Shown here: in pieces, positions 20,561 through 31,472 of the stretch
Position numbering within the stretch: position 1 is the first letter of the stretch
Layout of the letters: each line of letters opens with the position of its first letter
From: Aculops lycopersici
Lineage: Eukaryota; Arthropoda; Arachnida; Trombidiformes; Eriophyidae
Assembly: GCA_015350385.1 (NCBI GenBank)
Contig: WNKI01000005.1
Coordinates: 882,266-946,265, forward strand
Direction: 5' to 3'
Length of the DNA: 64,000 bases
Translations under genes and position numbers: made by a program
Notes under the pieces: generated by a model
The model's input: only the letters and a program-made list of their open reading frames with translations
Told to the model about the DNA's origin: nothing
Databases searched by the model: none

Positions 20561-20758
20561 TTAGTATTGACTCCAAACAATCTGAACGATTTGGAAGATA
20601 GCTGATCCGCAAACCAAGAACAAGAACAAGGCCAAAATCCAAGGGCCAACTGGATACTTGTCGGCAGCGCTTTTGGAACTTTTTGGCACATTGCCCCTGA
20701 GCATAACATTCTTCGAAGCCTTTTCATTGGCAACCTTCATCTTTTGTGTTCGTGCCAT
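20561..20758 (-). CDS. SERP1: SERP1/RAMP4 stress-associated endoplasmic reticulum protein
   Basis: 65 residues, the usual size for this family. It has a basic, Asn/Lys-rich cytosolic N-terminus (MKVANEKASKNVMLRGNVPKSS), then PVGPWILALFLFLVCGSAIFQIVQ as one C-terminal tail-anchor helix (about residues 37-60). The GPW.LALF.FVVCGSAIFQI core is diagnostic. RAMP4 binds the Sec61 translocon and ribosome, and helps glycosylation and stability of nascent membrane proteins during ER stress. It converges with WDR33 (71 bases between stops) and is head-to-head with the acid phosphatase gene across 1.9 kb. Confidence 0.93.
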   Translation of the reverse strand: MARTQKMKVANEKASKNVMLRGNVPKSSKSAADKYPVGPWILALFLFLVCGSAIFQIVQIVWSQY

Positions 20759-22664
20759 CTTTTTGTGATATTATTGGTGCTAGTGCAAAGGAGGATAATG
20801 ATAGTAGAATCAAATAAATATCGATCTATTATGGATGATATAATGTATTGACAGTTAACAAATTGATCGACTTTTGCTGGGTGGAAGTGTGCTATTAGGA
20901 TATGTGATATTTCTTTTTGACAGATTCAGTTGTGTGTTTGTTGCTTAACAATTGATTGATCCTTATGTTGTTATTATTGTTTCAGCTGCGAATTATTATT
21001 TGAGCAGCAATAAAGATGTTGTTGTTGTTGTTGTTATTTAGATTTAAACGCCTTATTTTAGCGTCTGTCAAAAATAGAGTTTCTCTTTATATGATGATGA
21101 TGAGGATAGAAATGGGTACCAATATTAGCTATACAGCAAAATTCTTTGCTACCATACGGAATGATTGCATTGAAATATCCTGAGAGAGAGGGATGTTTGA
21201 AGTTTTCTATGTTGCGAAACTTCTATTCGAGCTACGTAAGCAGAAGCGGCGATGGCGGCAGCCGAGTCACTGCAGCTTCAACTTCGGTGTCTGTAATACA
21301 TAAATTTCTCCGTATAAAAATTTATCTGTGTGAGACTCAACGACGCTTCTACCACTCAAGCAACTATCACGGTAAAAGCTCATCCTCCGCTAGCATAAAC
21401 CTACATCTACCGGCCCAACAACCACTGCTTGCTTCTAGGGCCAGAACATTTGTGGCGCATGTTGAACTCAATCTTTGCGTTACTCAACAGCAGAGCTACT
21501 CAAGCAGCGTTCTTCGGCCAGCTAGCTTGCCGAATGTAGGCCTCGGTGGCCGCGAATTTTGAATGTTTGCCGATGAGCGAGAGTGGAGATTTTTGCGACT
21601 GTTGCATCGCAGACTGTGTGCTGTAGTTAAAAATTTGTCAAGTGTCTCGGAATCCTAGAATCGCCTGACGAACTTTGCGGATTCAGATCAGTTCTGCGGC
21701 CTGCACAACTATGGTCTCAACTACAAGCGCCCGACTGACCACTTGTCTAGACTCTAGAGTCACCCGATTTGCTGCGCAACTCACGGAGTCGTGGTCATCG
21801 AGCTTTGTCTTTGAAATTATCGAGTGGAAATCTGCAATGGGAGAGGCAGAGCAGATTTCATGACTAAAGCAATCCAACTTTCTTCTCTCGCCCTCAGAGT
21901 GAAGCCTTATAAAAACGTGGCCTTATCTGACGTGTTGTCTTCTCTTGATAGGCAAGGGTTAGGTCACACAAAACAACACATGTCTCCGTAAGAGACATGT
22001 CACATGTGAGTCGCAATCAAAAAGCGAGTGATACATGTCCAAGTATCTCTATGATGGAACTCTATGATGCCTCTACACGGATCGCGTTCATCCTTTTGAC
22101 CCCAACGACTTATAGATGGGCGCAGATGATGCCAAAATTCCATATGAATGTCAGATTTTTTTTCTCAGATAGCGCGCATATCGATGCAGCAGTCATGATA
22201 TTGCGCCCATTTTGTGTGAGCGCAATGTTTTGTTGTTGTTGTTTTGTTGTTTTGATGCTGCTTGTCAATGCTTTCGTCGTCTATTTTGGGACCATTTCGC
22301 TATCTTTCATCAGCCGATGAACTTGGTAAGGCTTTTGTATCAGATAGAATACCGTTCCCCAGTCATTTTATGACAAAGACAACCTTGTAAGCCTAGGCTA
22401 AGGTTAGACCAACACCTCGAAGCTGGAGCGCAACAAGTCACTTGCACGAGGGGAAGTCATGACAATTCAACGATCTGAATCGATATCCTGTCACACATTT
22501 CACTAGAATAGAAGCCATGGCATATTAGTTGGCATTTATTCATTTATTTATAATCCATTAGCCAGTTTAGAAACCCGAATGCGTATGATTCATTTAGATT
22601 AGATCCCCAAAGACAAAGTGAAATATACAATATTGTAACGAAGCATAATATACCTCGAAACCAA
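20759..22664. other. Intergenic region of 1.9 kb between RAMP4 and the acid phosphatase gene
   Basis: No coding sequence supported. A 138-residue open stretch at 21146-21562 plus has a Tyr/Ser/Arg composition and no recognisable fold. A (TTG)n tract lies near 21018-21037, and a nine-base inverted repeat with a five-base loop at 21978-22000 is followed immediately by the palindrome CACATGTG. It presumably holds both promoters. Confidence 0.45.
21978..22000. repeat. Short inverted repeat, 9-bp arms, 5-base loop
   Basis: ACATGTCTC at 21978-21986 pairs exactly with GAGACATGT at 21992-22000. Confidence 0.7.
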
Positions 22665-24110
22665 ATGAGAATGCTGTTGATAATCAAGTTACTCACCTGT
22701 TTGTTAGTCCACTCGGCCATTTCTGTATCCGCAACAGAATCTCGTGAGGCAACATTCAAACCGAAGAGTGAGGACAGTAACCATATGGACAAGGCAAAGA
22801 TTGCGGGCGAATGTATTTCCAAGGACTCGCATGAAAATTGCAGCAAACTAGACCGTCCAGCCTACGAGACTTCGAAAAAAGACCTCATCAAGGATGACAA
22901 GGTTTCTATTGATCAAATGTTAGTGAGTGAGCTACCGGAATCTAAGGCTTCTAGATACATTGTTCAAGCTAACGTAGCAACCCTACGCCAAGTGCTTTTC
23001 CTGCACAGACATGGAGATAGAACTCCCATTCAGTTTCCATCTGAAGACAAACTTGCAAAAGAACCCTTTTGGGCTTTCAACGGGTACGGTCAGTTGACGA
23101 ATAGAGGGAAAGCCCGCCTCCATCTGTTGGGCCAGATAATTCGTGGAAGATATGATCTCTTTATGAAAGGTTCTGTAAACAAAAACAATAGGATTAGTCG
23201 ATCATCCGGATCGCTGAGATGCATTGAAAGTGCCCAAGTATTTTTGTCAAGTTTCTTAAGCCTCAACTCAACCAGGAGTCCTGATGCTAAAGAGTTGATT
23301 TGGGATAAGAGTGACGATGTTTTGTCGCAAATTTGGCAACCAGCTAGTATTCAAAGTGTTCCGACTGAAATTGACGGAATGCTGGCCGAGGGTGCCGTCT
23401 GTAAAGCACTGACTGATGAGTACGCAAATATTATTGAAAAATCTAAGCTGGTCCAAGATCTATACAAGGATTACAAGCTAGAGGCGGATGTTATCAAGAT
23501 AGCTTACAACTTTGATGTTGACGCCTTCTACAAGTGGTTCTGGGGCAGTAGTCAAATTGAGGTTGAACGTAGCTATTTCCCCGACAAGATGGACCCGAGG
23601 ATATTGGCCATCTACGATCGCATGCAAGAGGCCGGTAATAAAGCTTTGACTGCGTACCAATCAACTCTCACATCGAAACGTCTAAGATCTGGCTTGCTAA
23701 TCAACGACATGGTTCAGAATATGAAACTCTACACCCAAGACCCAGCTAACACCAAAAAGTTTGTCCACTACTCGGCCCACGATTTAACCTTGATCGTTAT
23801 TTTGGGTATGTTGGGTGAATGGGAAAGATTTGGATCGAGACCAGATTATGCCTCGAACATTGCCATTGAGTTACACCAGGATACAGTCGACAAGGTTTGG
23901 TTTGTGCGTGTTTTTTACATGCCACGAGTACCCGCCATACCGATCGAGCTGAACTTGGTTAAGTGTACCAAATCCGATGCTCAGGGCAGATGTCGTCTGG
24001 ACGAATTCGAAAGTTTAATGAAACAGTACATGATTCCTGATTGGCAAAGTTGGATGAGCGAATGCCAGAACGATCTAACCAAAATTAACCCATACACAGT
24101 GGGACGTTAA
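22665..24110 (+). CDS. Secreted or lysosomal histidine acid phosphatase
   Basis: 481 residues. Signal peptide MRMLLIIKLLTCLLVHSAISVSA (about 1-23, using the first ATG), then a charged spacer of about 85 residues before the catalytic core. The core has FLHRHGDRTP with catalytic His116 and its Arg clamp, LTNRGKARLHLLGQIIRGRY, a second Arg-containing RSSGSLRCIESAQVFL, and YSAHDLT with His372-Asp373 as proton donor. This is the branch-2 histidine phosphatase fold of prostatic and lysosomal acid phosphatases (ACPP, ACP2), which cleave phosphomonoesters at low pH. There is no C-terminal membrane segment, unlike ACP2 precursors, so a soluble lumenal or secreted enzyme is likely. The acidic/Lys-rich spacer between signal peptide and core is longer than usual. 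Several such genes are often expanded in plant-feeding arthropods, where some are salivary. Confidence 0.9.
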   Translation: MRMLLIIKLLTCLLVHSAISVSATESREATFKPKSEDSNHMDKAKIAGECISKDSHENCSKLDRPAYETSKKDLIKDDKVSIDQMLVSELPESKASRYIVQANVATLRQVLFLHRHGDRTPIQFPSEDKLAKEPFWAFNGYGQLTNRGKARLHLLGQIIRGRYDLFMKGSVNKNNRISRSSGSLRCIESAQVFLSSFLSLNSTRSPDAKELIWDKSDDVLSQIWQPASIQSVPTEIDGMLAEGAVCKALTDEYANIIEKSKLVQDLYKDYKLEADVIKIAYNFDVDAFYKWFWGSSQIEVERSYFPDKMDPRILAIYDRMQEAGNKALTAYQSTLTSKRLRSGLLINDMVQNMKLYTQDPANTKKFVHYSAHDLTLIVILGMLGEWERFGSRPDYASNIAIELHQDTVDKVWFVRVFYMPRVPAIPIELNLVKCTKSDAQGRCRLDEFESLMKQYMIPDWQSWMSECQNDLTKINPYTVGR

Positions 24111-27100
24111 TTTTGCGAACGCGAGTTAATTTTGCACAACCATTGATTTCACGGACAAAAATTTTGACGAATCGCTAGGTAGGAAGAAGAAGACAGGGCA
24201 AATGTTACATAAATGTATTTATATGTAAGAATATGGCAAGTTAACTTATTATTCGATGCACCAACAAATTAAGAAACTAGGAAGACAAGAAAAAGTAAAC
24301 CACAAACCAAACGAGGAAACGAACATCTAGTTTTTAGATGAAATCCGAAAACTTTTTGCTCAACCGAAACTAAACAAATAGACCGATGAATCAATCCACT
24401 GAATGGATAAAGTTCCATTATTACACAACAAAAGATTTACTGTTCTGATTGATTTCTTATTTTCCAGTATATCAATCTATATAATTGATCATCTCGTTAG
24501 AAACTTACTGTTTCTCATCGATCCCTTGTTTGGATCCATCCACATAGAGGCGCACTAGTTTCCGCTCCAAGTGCTCTGAGTGAGGAGCAAGGAAAATGAC
24601 GTTTGTGTTTTGACCAACGCAAATAGATATTCTGACAATTTTTACAAGGATATTGGTCACTGCGAGCGAATCAGTTGGCTTGCTGACTGATCGCGGCCCA
24701 ATATCCTCCACAAATTGAATCAATGATTCGTTTAGTAAATTTCTGATAGATTGTCAGGGCAAAGGCTCGATTTTGTCAGAACTTGTGGCGCCGTCGCATC
24801 GGGAAGTCAAGAAGAGTGTGACTAATGAGAGATGCGCGCATTTTTGAGCGACCGAGTGCACTAGCGAGTCGGAATTAGTTTATTATCATTGTTGTGGAAA
24901 GGGAGACGCCGCTGTTGTCACTGCAATAGCACGTCCGAGGGTCAATATAACAGCAATCATATGGCGCAAATTTGCTCTCTTGACTCTAATATCAGTGGTG
25001 TATATCGTTGTGCAGTCGAATAGGAGCCAACTTGCAATAATAAAGCACAAATGTCGACTATGAACTCATGTCCTGAAGTCGATGAGGGCACAGCCGTCGT
25101 TGCCACCAACTCCAACGCATCTCTTGCGCGCCATTTTATTTGCATATATGATTCGACTTGAATGGTCACTCTGCTTCCGTCTCTCTACGACGGCAAATCG
25201 CTAAAATTCCAACGATAAAATTTGTTGCATTTGTCCTCGCCGCCAACTGGAAGCTGAAAACAATTTGACCAGTCGAGTGGCACAAACTGGGTTTACTAAA
25301 TGAAACTTTCTTCTCGCGTAACAAGGAGAACATCGCTCTCGCCATCACCGCCTACCATCTTCCTCTTACTCTTGCAGGCAGGGAGATTAGAACCAGACGA
25401 CGGACAACTTTCGAGCTGTTTCCCTTTCACGAACAACACAGATTTGAACGGGAGCAACGCCGACGCTCTGCTCTCTCATCAATCTCTCGTCGTGGTCGGC
25501 GGCAGAGTCGCCGACCACGACCGACAATCGGGAACTCGCTATCCAAATGAGCATCTAAATCGCTCCTGCAGCCTATCTATGTTTCGCTAGCCGCAGCGAC
25601 AGCGATGTCGTTGATGATGATGACGTTACGTGGATCGAGGTCCAGCGTGTTTGTGAGAGAGAGAGACTCGAATGCAGAGGTAACTCGAACTTTGCTCGTT
25701 CCGATTTCATCAGGCTTGCACCTCGCGAGTTGCAGCTCGAGAAATTACCTTTAGAACGTAAGAGCAGTACAAAATCCTCGCTTCTTTGGTGTATATGGCA
25801 ATCAGGCTGCTGGAAGGTTTGTTGTTATTGTTGCTAGCGCCTGAGCCACCAATTTCCCCTTGAATCTGAATAGAGTTTTCTACTTGCTGGTGGCAGAACT
25901 CAACTAGAGCGGAAGTGGTGCTGCAACTTCAATCGATGGCGCGCGTCGTGCTCGTGGCGAAATGGCAATAACAATAACCTGGCGCTGAGTTAAGCTTAGG
26001 ACTAACAACACAAACAACCATCGAGGGACTCTGAGGCGCGAACTCGAAAACCACCGACTGATTCAATCGCTGGTGGCTCCATTGCCACAACTATGGCATC
26101 GCGCAATACCTAGCGGCGATCGTGTGGCAACTGCGCGGGTGTTCGTGGTGGTAGTGCTATTGGTGGTTGCTGTTGCGGAGGCATCAACCTCGAGTTGGCT
26201 GTTGGCTCAACCTCAAACCCAAACTCAACGTGCAGCCAACTGGGAGTAGCGACACTCTCGATTTGGTACCGGCTGTGAGTATGTGAGAGAACCAGGGGCA
26301 ATTTTGGCAGTTTTGGGCGATTGGCGCAGGCGCGCTGATGATTAGGGCGGCCCCGAAAGCAAACGCGAGAGCGGCTTCCTGTGCGTCGCCACCACTAGCG
26401 GCCGCAAGTTCGGAGGTCCGAGTTCGAGGCAAACGCGCAGGCGAAGCATTGAGTTTCGGCACATAACCATCTAACACTCGGCTAGTCTTCGAGCGAGTTG
26501 CCGTTGACTCTACATTAGCAGTCTGATCGACCACCGACCACCACCGCCGACGATGAGGCACGTAGTACGTGAATCCGAGCAACATACGCCCAGATACTCG
26601 CACAGTTCAACGAGAGCAACTATATCGGTCAGCCAAGTTTGCGACGGTGCCACTCCAATCCACTCATTGAAATAGCACAGGCAAATATACCTACACACAA
26701 GTGAATGGTGCTCACAAATTTCACATTACGCACACAGGGAGCGCGGAAAACACATAGAGTCGGCCGGTTGCGCTTACGTAATGGGAGGTGAGTTTATATT
26801 GTATATTGTGAATCTATTCAACTGAACCACAGTCCAGTGCTATACAATTGCAGGTGAGACGAGAGAGGGATAATTGTTGTACATAGTAGCGTCTACCAGA
26901 AATAAGTAGGAAGTCTATATATTAGTCAATAAAGATAAAACAAACAAGATATGAACAACAAGAACAGAAGTAACGAAATAAAGTTGGGTTTTATGTAGAT
27001 AGAAAAACTCTCTTCCGTCTCTCATAATCGATGGCCATATTACAAACAACTTTCAGCAATTCTCAAGATGAAGAGGAATAGAGTTGTGAACGATTTATTT

Positions 27101-27243
27101 ACTATTTACTAAGTATATAATATAACATAAATATATACTATACTATATACCATAAATAAAAGATTCTCCCAACGACGAGCGAAATGCGTCAAATCAGGCA
27201 AGCCAATGAAATTTATATAAACGCACCAAAACTAGCTGCCAAG
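24111..27243. other. Intergenic region of 3.1 kb upstream of the FN3 receptor gene
   Basis: No supported gene. The first 400 bases are AT-rich 3' flank. From 24.7 to 26.8 kb the sequence is GC-richer with GCGCGAG and GAGAG runs, similar in texture to the other long upstream regions here. It includes a GC-rich perfect hairpin at 25489-25521. The last 350 bases before the start codon are strongly AT-rich, likely 5' leader. Confidence 0.45.
25489..25521. repeat. GC-rich perfect hairpin, 13-bp arms, 7-base loop
   Basis: Arm 25489-25501 is the exact reverse complement of 25509-25521, with loop GCAGAGT. Eleven of thirteen pairs in a row are part of a CG-rich GGTCGGCG/CGCCGACC core, so it would be very stable in RNA. 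Confidence 0.8.
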
Positions 27244-30102
27244 ATGACATCGAACAAATTAATGTTATTATTACTATTTACCTGCACAATCACATTGATC
27301 TCACCTGCCGTTGGTTACTATCACTATCAACAACAGCAACCACCCAACTCACCCGCTGACTTGACTTCCTCCCAGGTGCAGCCGCAGGAGTCACTATTGT
27401 CGAGCCAGCAACTCAATAGCCAAGTAAACCAAAATATAAATCTGAACTCCAATAATGATCAAGAAAAGTACCAACAACCTGTCGCGCATCAGGTACCAAT
27501 GATTAGGTTCCTTGGTAGTGCACTGAACAGCACAACCATTAGGTTGAGATGGAGCTTACGTAATGGCTACCACTTTGACTATTTCGACATTTTCTACGGG
27601 CCCATGCCTGACGCAACTCACTCCTTTTCTGTTATCAAAATTAACGGCACCTCGCGCGAATATACATTCCACAATATGCAACCGGACACCGAGTACCAGT
27701 TTGAGATTAGACAGCATGGGGATGCGATGACAGGTAGTGGCGCCAACGGTCCCAAGTCGCAGTTTAAGCCTCAGTTTGCAATTGTAAGAACTCCGCCTTT
27801 GAATCAAGCCTCCAATCGGGGATTACAAGACTCAATCAATCGGGAAATCATGCCTTTGGGCGTGAAGGCAGAGGCTAAATCCAATAATTCAATCCAGCTG
27901 AGCTGGACGGAACCCGAAAGACCAATCAACTTCCGCAACTCAAATCGAGTCAATATTATACGCTACTACATAAATCCAAGCCTGCTAAATAGTCAAATGC
28001 AAGCCGCTTTAGCTTCGGCAGGTGGTGGTGCTAACGAGACGATAGGTATCACTCCTCAGTATCACTACTTGAATGTTACAAATGCTAGAGATAGCAAACT
28101 GATAATACAACGACTGAAACCGGCAACTGAGTATGCGTTTGCCGTTAAAACTGCTTACTACACACCGGATATGAGAAAACTCTACACTCAATCTGGATTC
28201 AGTATGGACACTGTGGCTAAAACCTTCGATTTAGAACCATCGGCACCCAAAAACTTCACCATCCAAGTACTGCCACCATCCAAGAATGATTCACTCTCAT
28301 TGAGAAGTGTCGATTTGGAGTTGAATTGGATGCCGCCTGACTCTCCTAATGGTCAGTTGAAAGGGTATGTAATATTGCACACCACCGATAGGAACACTGC
28401 CGACAACAAGTGGGATGTCATCGAGGCTAACGGGAATACCACAACTAATTGGTACATTCAAGGACTTGAACCAGGACACAACTATTACTTCAAGGTTCGA
28501 GCCGTGAACCAGAAGGGTCAAAGTCCGGACTCGGAAATACATTCATTCTTTTCTCCACTACTTCCCCCACCTGTGGACAAATTCAACATGCCAATTCCAG
28601 CCAACAATATTTTGTTAATCATAGCAATCTGCATGTTGGCCATTCTATTTGTATTAGCTCTTCTAGTTAGCAAGTTGGCTTGCGGTTCGCGTAGGAAGCC
28701 GAGGAAAGGAAGTATGAATAATAATAACAATAAGAATCAACAAAAGTCACTGGCAAATGGAGCCTTGAGCTCGGTTCAACTCGGATCTGGGGCGCCAAAA
28801 TTGAACGGATTTGCAACCACAAACTCTTCCTCCACCGTGGCGGCTAGAGTTGGCACTTTAGCTAGGAGAAGAGACCAGAACAACAACAACACCTCGATCA
28901 ATGGTGGCGGAGGTAAACCAGACTTTTGGATCAGTGCAATAGAGCAGCAGCAGCAGCAAGCAGATGTCAAGTCTAACATCAGCGAAAAGAGCAACAGCGA
29001 TCTCAATATGGCCATGGTTTCGATTCGACGAGACTCGCCCCAGTTTGCAACAACCACCCAATTGGCACCTGCTTTGCCTGAGTATCGATTTGCCAGCGGT
29101 GCTCCAGTTGTCGACCCTCAACAGCAACAACTCATGCAACAACTGCAACAGTCCCACTATCATCCTGGTCAGTTCACTGGTCAGTTGGCATTTGATCAAA
29201 TGGACAATGCAACTGCAAATGCACTCATGACTTTGAGCAAGAGGCAGCAGCTACAGTTGCAGAAATATCAAATTCAATTTGCCAGCACCAATGGGGTTCC
29301 GGCATCAATGGCGTCCAACTTTGGCACCATCAATACATCCATGGGCACGGACCAGGCGACAGGTGGTTTGGTTGCTCAGGCTCCCTCGCCACATCAACAA
29401 CCACCACCTCCACCCCCTCTGAGCTTAGAGGCACAACAGCAGTCTCTCCACGGAACACATCAATCCATGGCCAACACTCGAAGTTTGAGGTTGCATAGAC
29501 CCACCTTATATGATCCAGTTTCCGGTTCATTTGTGCAAAGTCCTAATGCTCTGAATACATCTAGTGGCACGGACTCCAGTGGACCACCGAACTATAACTC
29601 GCACCACCACCATAATCAAGTCGGTGGTATGATGATGTCATCAACGCCAACCTCATTCGGAAACAATACACTCCAATTTCATTCGCACCACCACCCACAC
29701 CAAACCTCGACTCTCTTGAGCCGAAGGTCCACCAATACTCTCCGTTCATTTCAAAACTCTGGGGGCAATCAGACCTACGGTCAAATTGGAATGAATGCCG
29801 GTGGAGTGCAAAGTACTTTTGGAAATATACAACAACAACAACAACCGCTAAGCGGAAATCAGGCTCTTGGTGGCCAGCCACCTATCATGCAAGGCCACCA
29901 GGCAGTCATAAATCAACTCAACAACTCTAGCTACCCGTCTCTACCCCTAAAGCATGTGTCAGCAGTTCGTCCACAGATTATGTCCAGTTTGGAAGATCAA
30001 ATTGAGATGGAGTTGGCGGAGAAGGATCAGCAGCTCAATCAACAGCAGCAGCAACAACAAGCTCAACCAACCCTACAATCGCCTGGAGCAATTAAGCAAT
30101 AA
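27244..30102 (+). CDS. Single-pass membrane protein with three fibronectin type III domains (family not recognised)
   Basis: 952 residues from the ATG at 27244, chosen because it directly precedes a signal peptide (MTSNKLMLLLLFTCTITLISPAVG). An in-frame ATG at 27184 would add 20 polar residues. After a Gln/Asn-rich stretch, the ectodomain has three FN3-like modules at about 85-180, 205-330 and 335-440, each with the Trp of strand B (LRWSL, LSWTEP, LNWMPP) and the Tyr of strands C' or F (TEYQFEIR, TEYAFAVK, HNYYFKVRAVN). Several NxS/T sequons are present. One transmembrane helix follows (NILLIIAICMLAILFVLALLVSKLACG, about 454-478), then basic stop-transfer residues. The cytoplasmic tail of about 470 residues is rich in Gln, Asn, His and Ser with polyproline (PPPPPPLSL). 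No Ig, kinase or phosphatase domain. FN3-only receptors act in adhesion or guidance, but I cannot name this one. Confidence 0.8.
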   Translation: MTSNKLMLLLLFTCTITLISPAVGYYHYQQQQPPNSPADLTSSQVQPQESLLSSQQLNSQVNQNINLNSNNDQEKYQQPVAHQVPMIRFLGSALNSTTIRLRWSLRNGYHFDYFDIFYGPMPDATHSFSVIKINGTSREYTFHNMQPDTEYQFEIRQHGDAMTGSGANGPKSQFKPQFAIVRTPPLNQASNRGLQDSINREIMPLGVKAEAKSNNSIQLSWTEPERPINFRNSNRVNIIRYYINPSLLNSQMQAALASAGGGANETIGITPQYHYLNVTNARDSKLIIQRLKPATEYAFAVKTAYYTPDMRKLYTQSGFSMDTVAKTFDLEPSAPKNFTIQVLPPSKNDSLSLRSVDLELNWMPPDSPNGQLKGYVILHTTDRNTADNKWDVIEANGNTTTNWYIQGLEPGHNYYFKVRAVNQKGQSPDSEIHSFFSPLLPPPVDKFNMPIPANNILLIIAICMLAILFVLALLVSKLACGSRRKPRKGSMNNNNNKNQQKSLANGALSSVQLGSGAPKLNGFATTNSSSTVAARVGTLARRRDQNNNNTSINGGGGKPDFWISAIEQQQQQADVKSNISEKSNSDLNMAMVSIRRDSPQFATTTQLAPALPEYRFASGAPVVDPQQQQLMQQLQQSHYHPGQFTGQLAFDQMDNATANALMTLSKRQQLQLQKYQIQFASTNGVPASMASNFGTINTSMGTDQATGGLVAQAPSPHQQPPPPPPLSLEAQQQSLHGTHQSMANTRSLRLHRPTLYDPVSGSFVQSPNALNTSSGTDSSGPPNYNSHHHHNQVGGMMMSSTPTSFGNNTLQFHSHHHPHQTSTLLSRRSTNTLRSFQNSGGNQTYGQIGMNAGGVQSTFGNIQQQQQPLSGNQALGGQPPIMQGHQAVINQLNNSSYPSLPLKHVSAVRPQIMSSLEDQIEMELAEKDQQLNQQQQQQQAQPTLQSPGAIKQ

Positions 30103-30307
30103 GACGAACTAGAGCAATTCTAATTGTCACATTTGTGACTAATCAAACCAAGAATGAATGAATGATCTAAATTAAAGATTGTATATTTTTTGCTATGACA
30201 TTGATGTGTTCGTTGTTGTCGCCAGATATCTGCGAGAGAGGTGAGTGTCCAGATCGAATTTATTGAAAGCGCTAATATTGTGTTGCTATGAGTGAGTTTT
30301 GTTTTCT

Positions 30308-31030
30308 CTAATAAGGTTGATAAACTCTGATGGGTCTTCTGTTGTGAAGATATGCATTGAGAAAGGGGATGGCCATCTCGGTTGGGTCACAAACGGCTAC
30401 CTTTGATCTGTATATTATCTTGTTTGGCTTGATATTGGCACGTGCAACATCCACCAGGTGAGTGCCTATGTGCTTTCTCCGGTGTGATGGGTGAACCCAC
30501 AGGTATAATATGGCACAATCAACTGGAATTGGATCACACATAAGTCTTGAGGCCTCATAATCGATTAGTTCATGAGCACTTTCTGCAATCTCCATACAAA
30601 TGTAACCAACAATATGATTGGTGTTTGTTACATATATCAAAAACAGTCTGTTCTCCTTGTTGACTAATTTGGTAACATCCTCTCCAGCGCTCATTTCGCT
30701 TTCAGAAATTTTGAGTAGCTTATTTATCATATCATATATTGGCTTTGGTTCATTTTTTGTGATGACAAGTATGCGGCTACCGTCGTCAAAATACTTCTTT
30801 GGTCTTTCTAGTTTCACAACCCACCTGACCCCCTCGTCGAAGTCAGCACAGTATTTCAAATGCTGCTTCTCATCCTGATCCTCACCTATTGTATAGATCA
30901 TTCCACATTTGTTACATCTGGTAGGTGCTATATCTTGACCGAAATCCAAGCAATACTGCTCGTTTGACTTCATAGTCAACGGCTTCCTGTTTCTAACGGT
31001 CGAACTCCTGAGACCTTTTGTAGCTGACAT
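30308..31030 (-). CDS. eco: ESCO/Eco1 sister-chromatid cohesion acetyltransferase
   Basis: 240 residues. QYCLDFGQ leads into the family zinc finger (C39, C42, H57, C61), then an acetyltransferase domain with the acetyl-CoA loop in HPSHRRKHIGTHLVDVAR and the C-terminal CDPT...FLNAYL motif (usually SDPT). ESCO enzymes acetylate the SMC3 head during S phase to lock cohesin on sister chromatids. Two oddities. The fourth zinc ligand is Cys rather than the usual His (C2HC instead of C2H2). The long N-terminal extension of animal ESCO1/2, which carries PCNA and chromatin contacts, is reduced to about 20 residues, giving a size near yeast Eco1. It is in tandem with CDC16, also a sister-chromatid factor, and converges with the FN3 gene. 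Confidence 0.92.
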   Translation of the reverse strand: MSATKGLRSSTVRNRKPLTMKSNEQYCLDFGQDIAPTRCNKCGMIYTIGEDQDEKQHLKYCADFDEGVRWVVKLERPKKYFDDGSRILVITKNEPKPIYDMINKLLKISESEMSAGEDVTKLVNKENRLFLIYVTNTNHIVGYICMEIAESAHELIDYEASRLMCDPIPVDCAILYLWVHPSHRRKHIGTHLVDVARANIKPNKIIYRSKVAVCDPTEMAIPFLNAYLHNRRPIRVYQPY

Positions 31031-31472
31031 CGTCGGTTTCTGTATAAATTTTTCTTTGTTCGATAATTGAGTTCTATGTGATTCTAAAGTTTATTTCGGA
31101 GAACTAGTTGATTATCTACATCAAATGAGAAGACAATAGTAAATATAATATGAGAATAATAATAGAGTTTTTAGGCGCGAGCAACACGTATATTTTTACG
31201 ATGTGCGCTGAGAAATCTGGTGGAACTGGCCGGTAAACACACGTATCGGTCAATGCAAACCCTGGTTTGCCATTAAAATTTTCTATTTCACTGTGCGACC
31301 TTATTGCGAATGCACCGCGCCACTCAATCTGAGAATCAAACCCACACAACACAAGACAAGACTTGAAATGAATTTATCTAAAACTAATCTAGTCGCTATA
31401 ATCATGTAATTGAGGTAAATGAAGGACTGTTGAAGGGTTCATGATTTTAATTTACTAGCACCGAGTTTCAAT
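31031..31472. other. Intergenic between ESCO and CDC16
   Basis: 442 bases between two minus-strand genes. No coding support; it should hold the CDC16 3' end and ESCO promoter. Confidence 0.5.

Noticed and set aside
21146..21562. 138-codon plus-strand frame with a Tyr/Ser/Arg-rich, vaguely mitochondrial-leader-like sequence
   Set aside because: No homologous motif and no supporting context; left as intergenic.
27184..27243. Upstream in-frame ATG for the FN3 receptor
   Set aside because: It would place 20 polar residues before the signal peptide; the ATG at 27244 directly precedes the hydrophobic leader.
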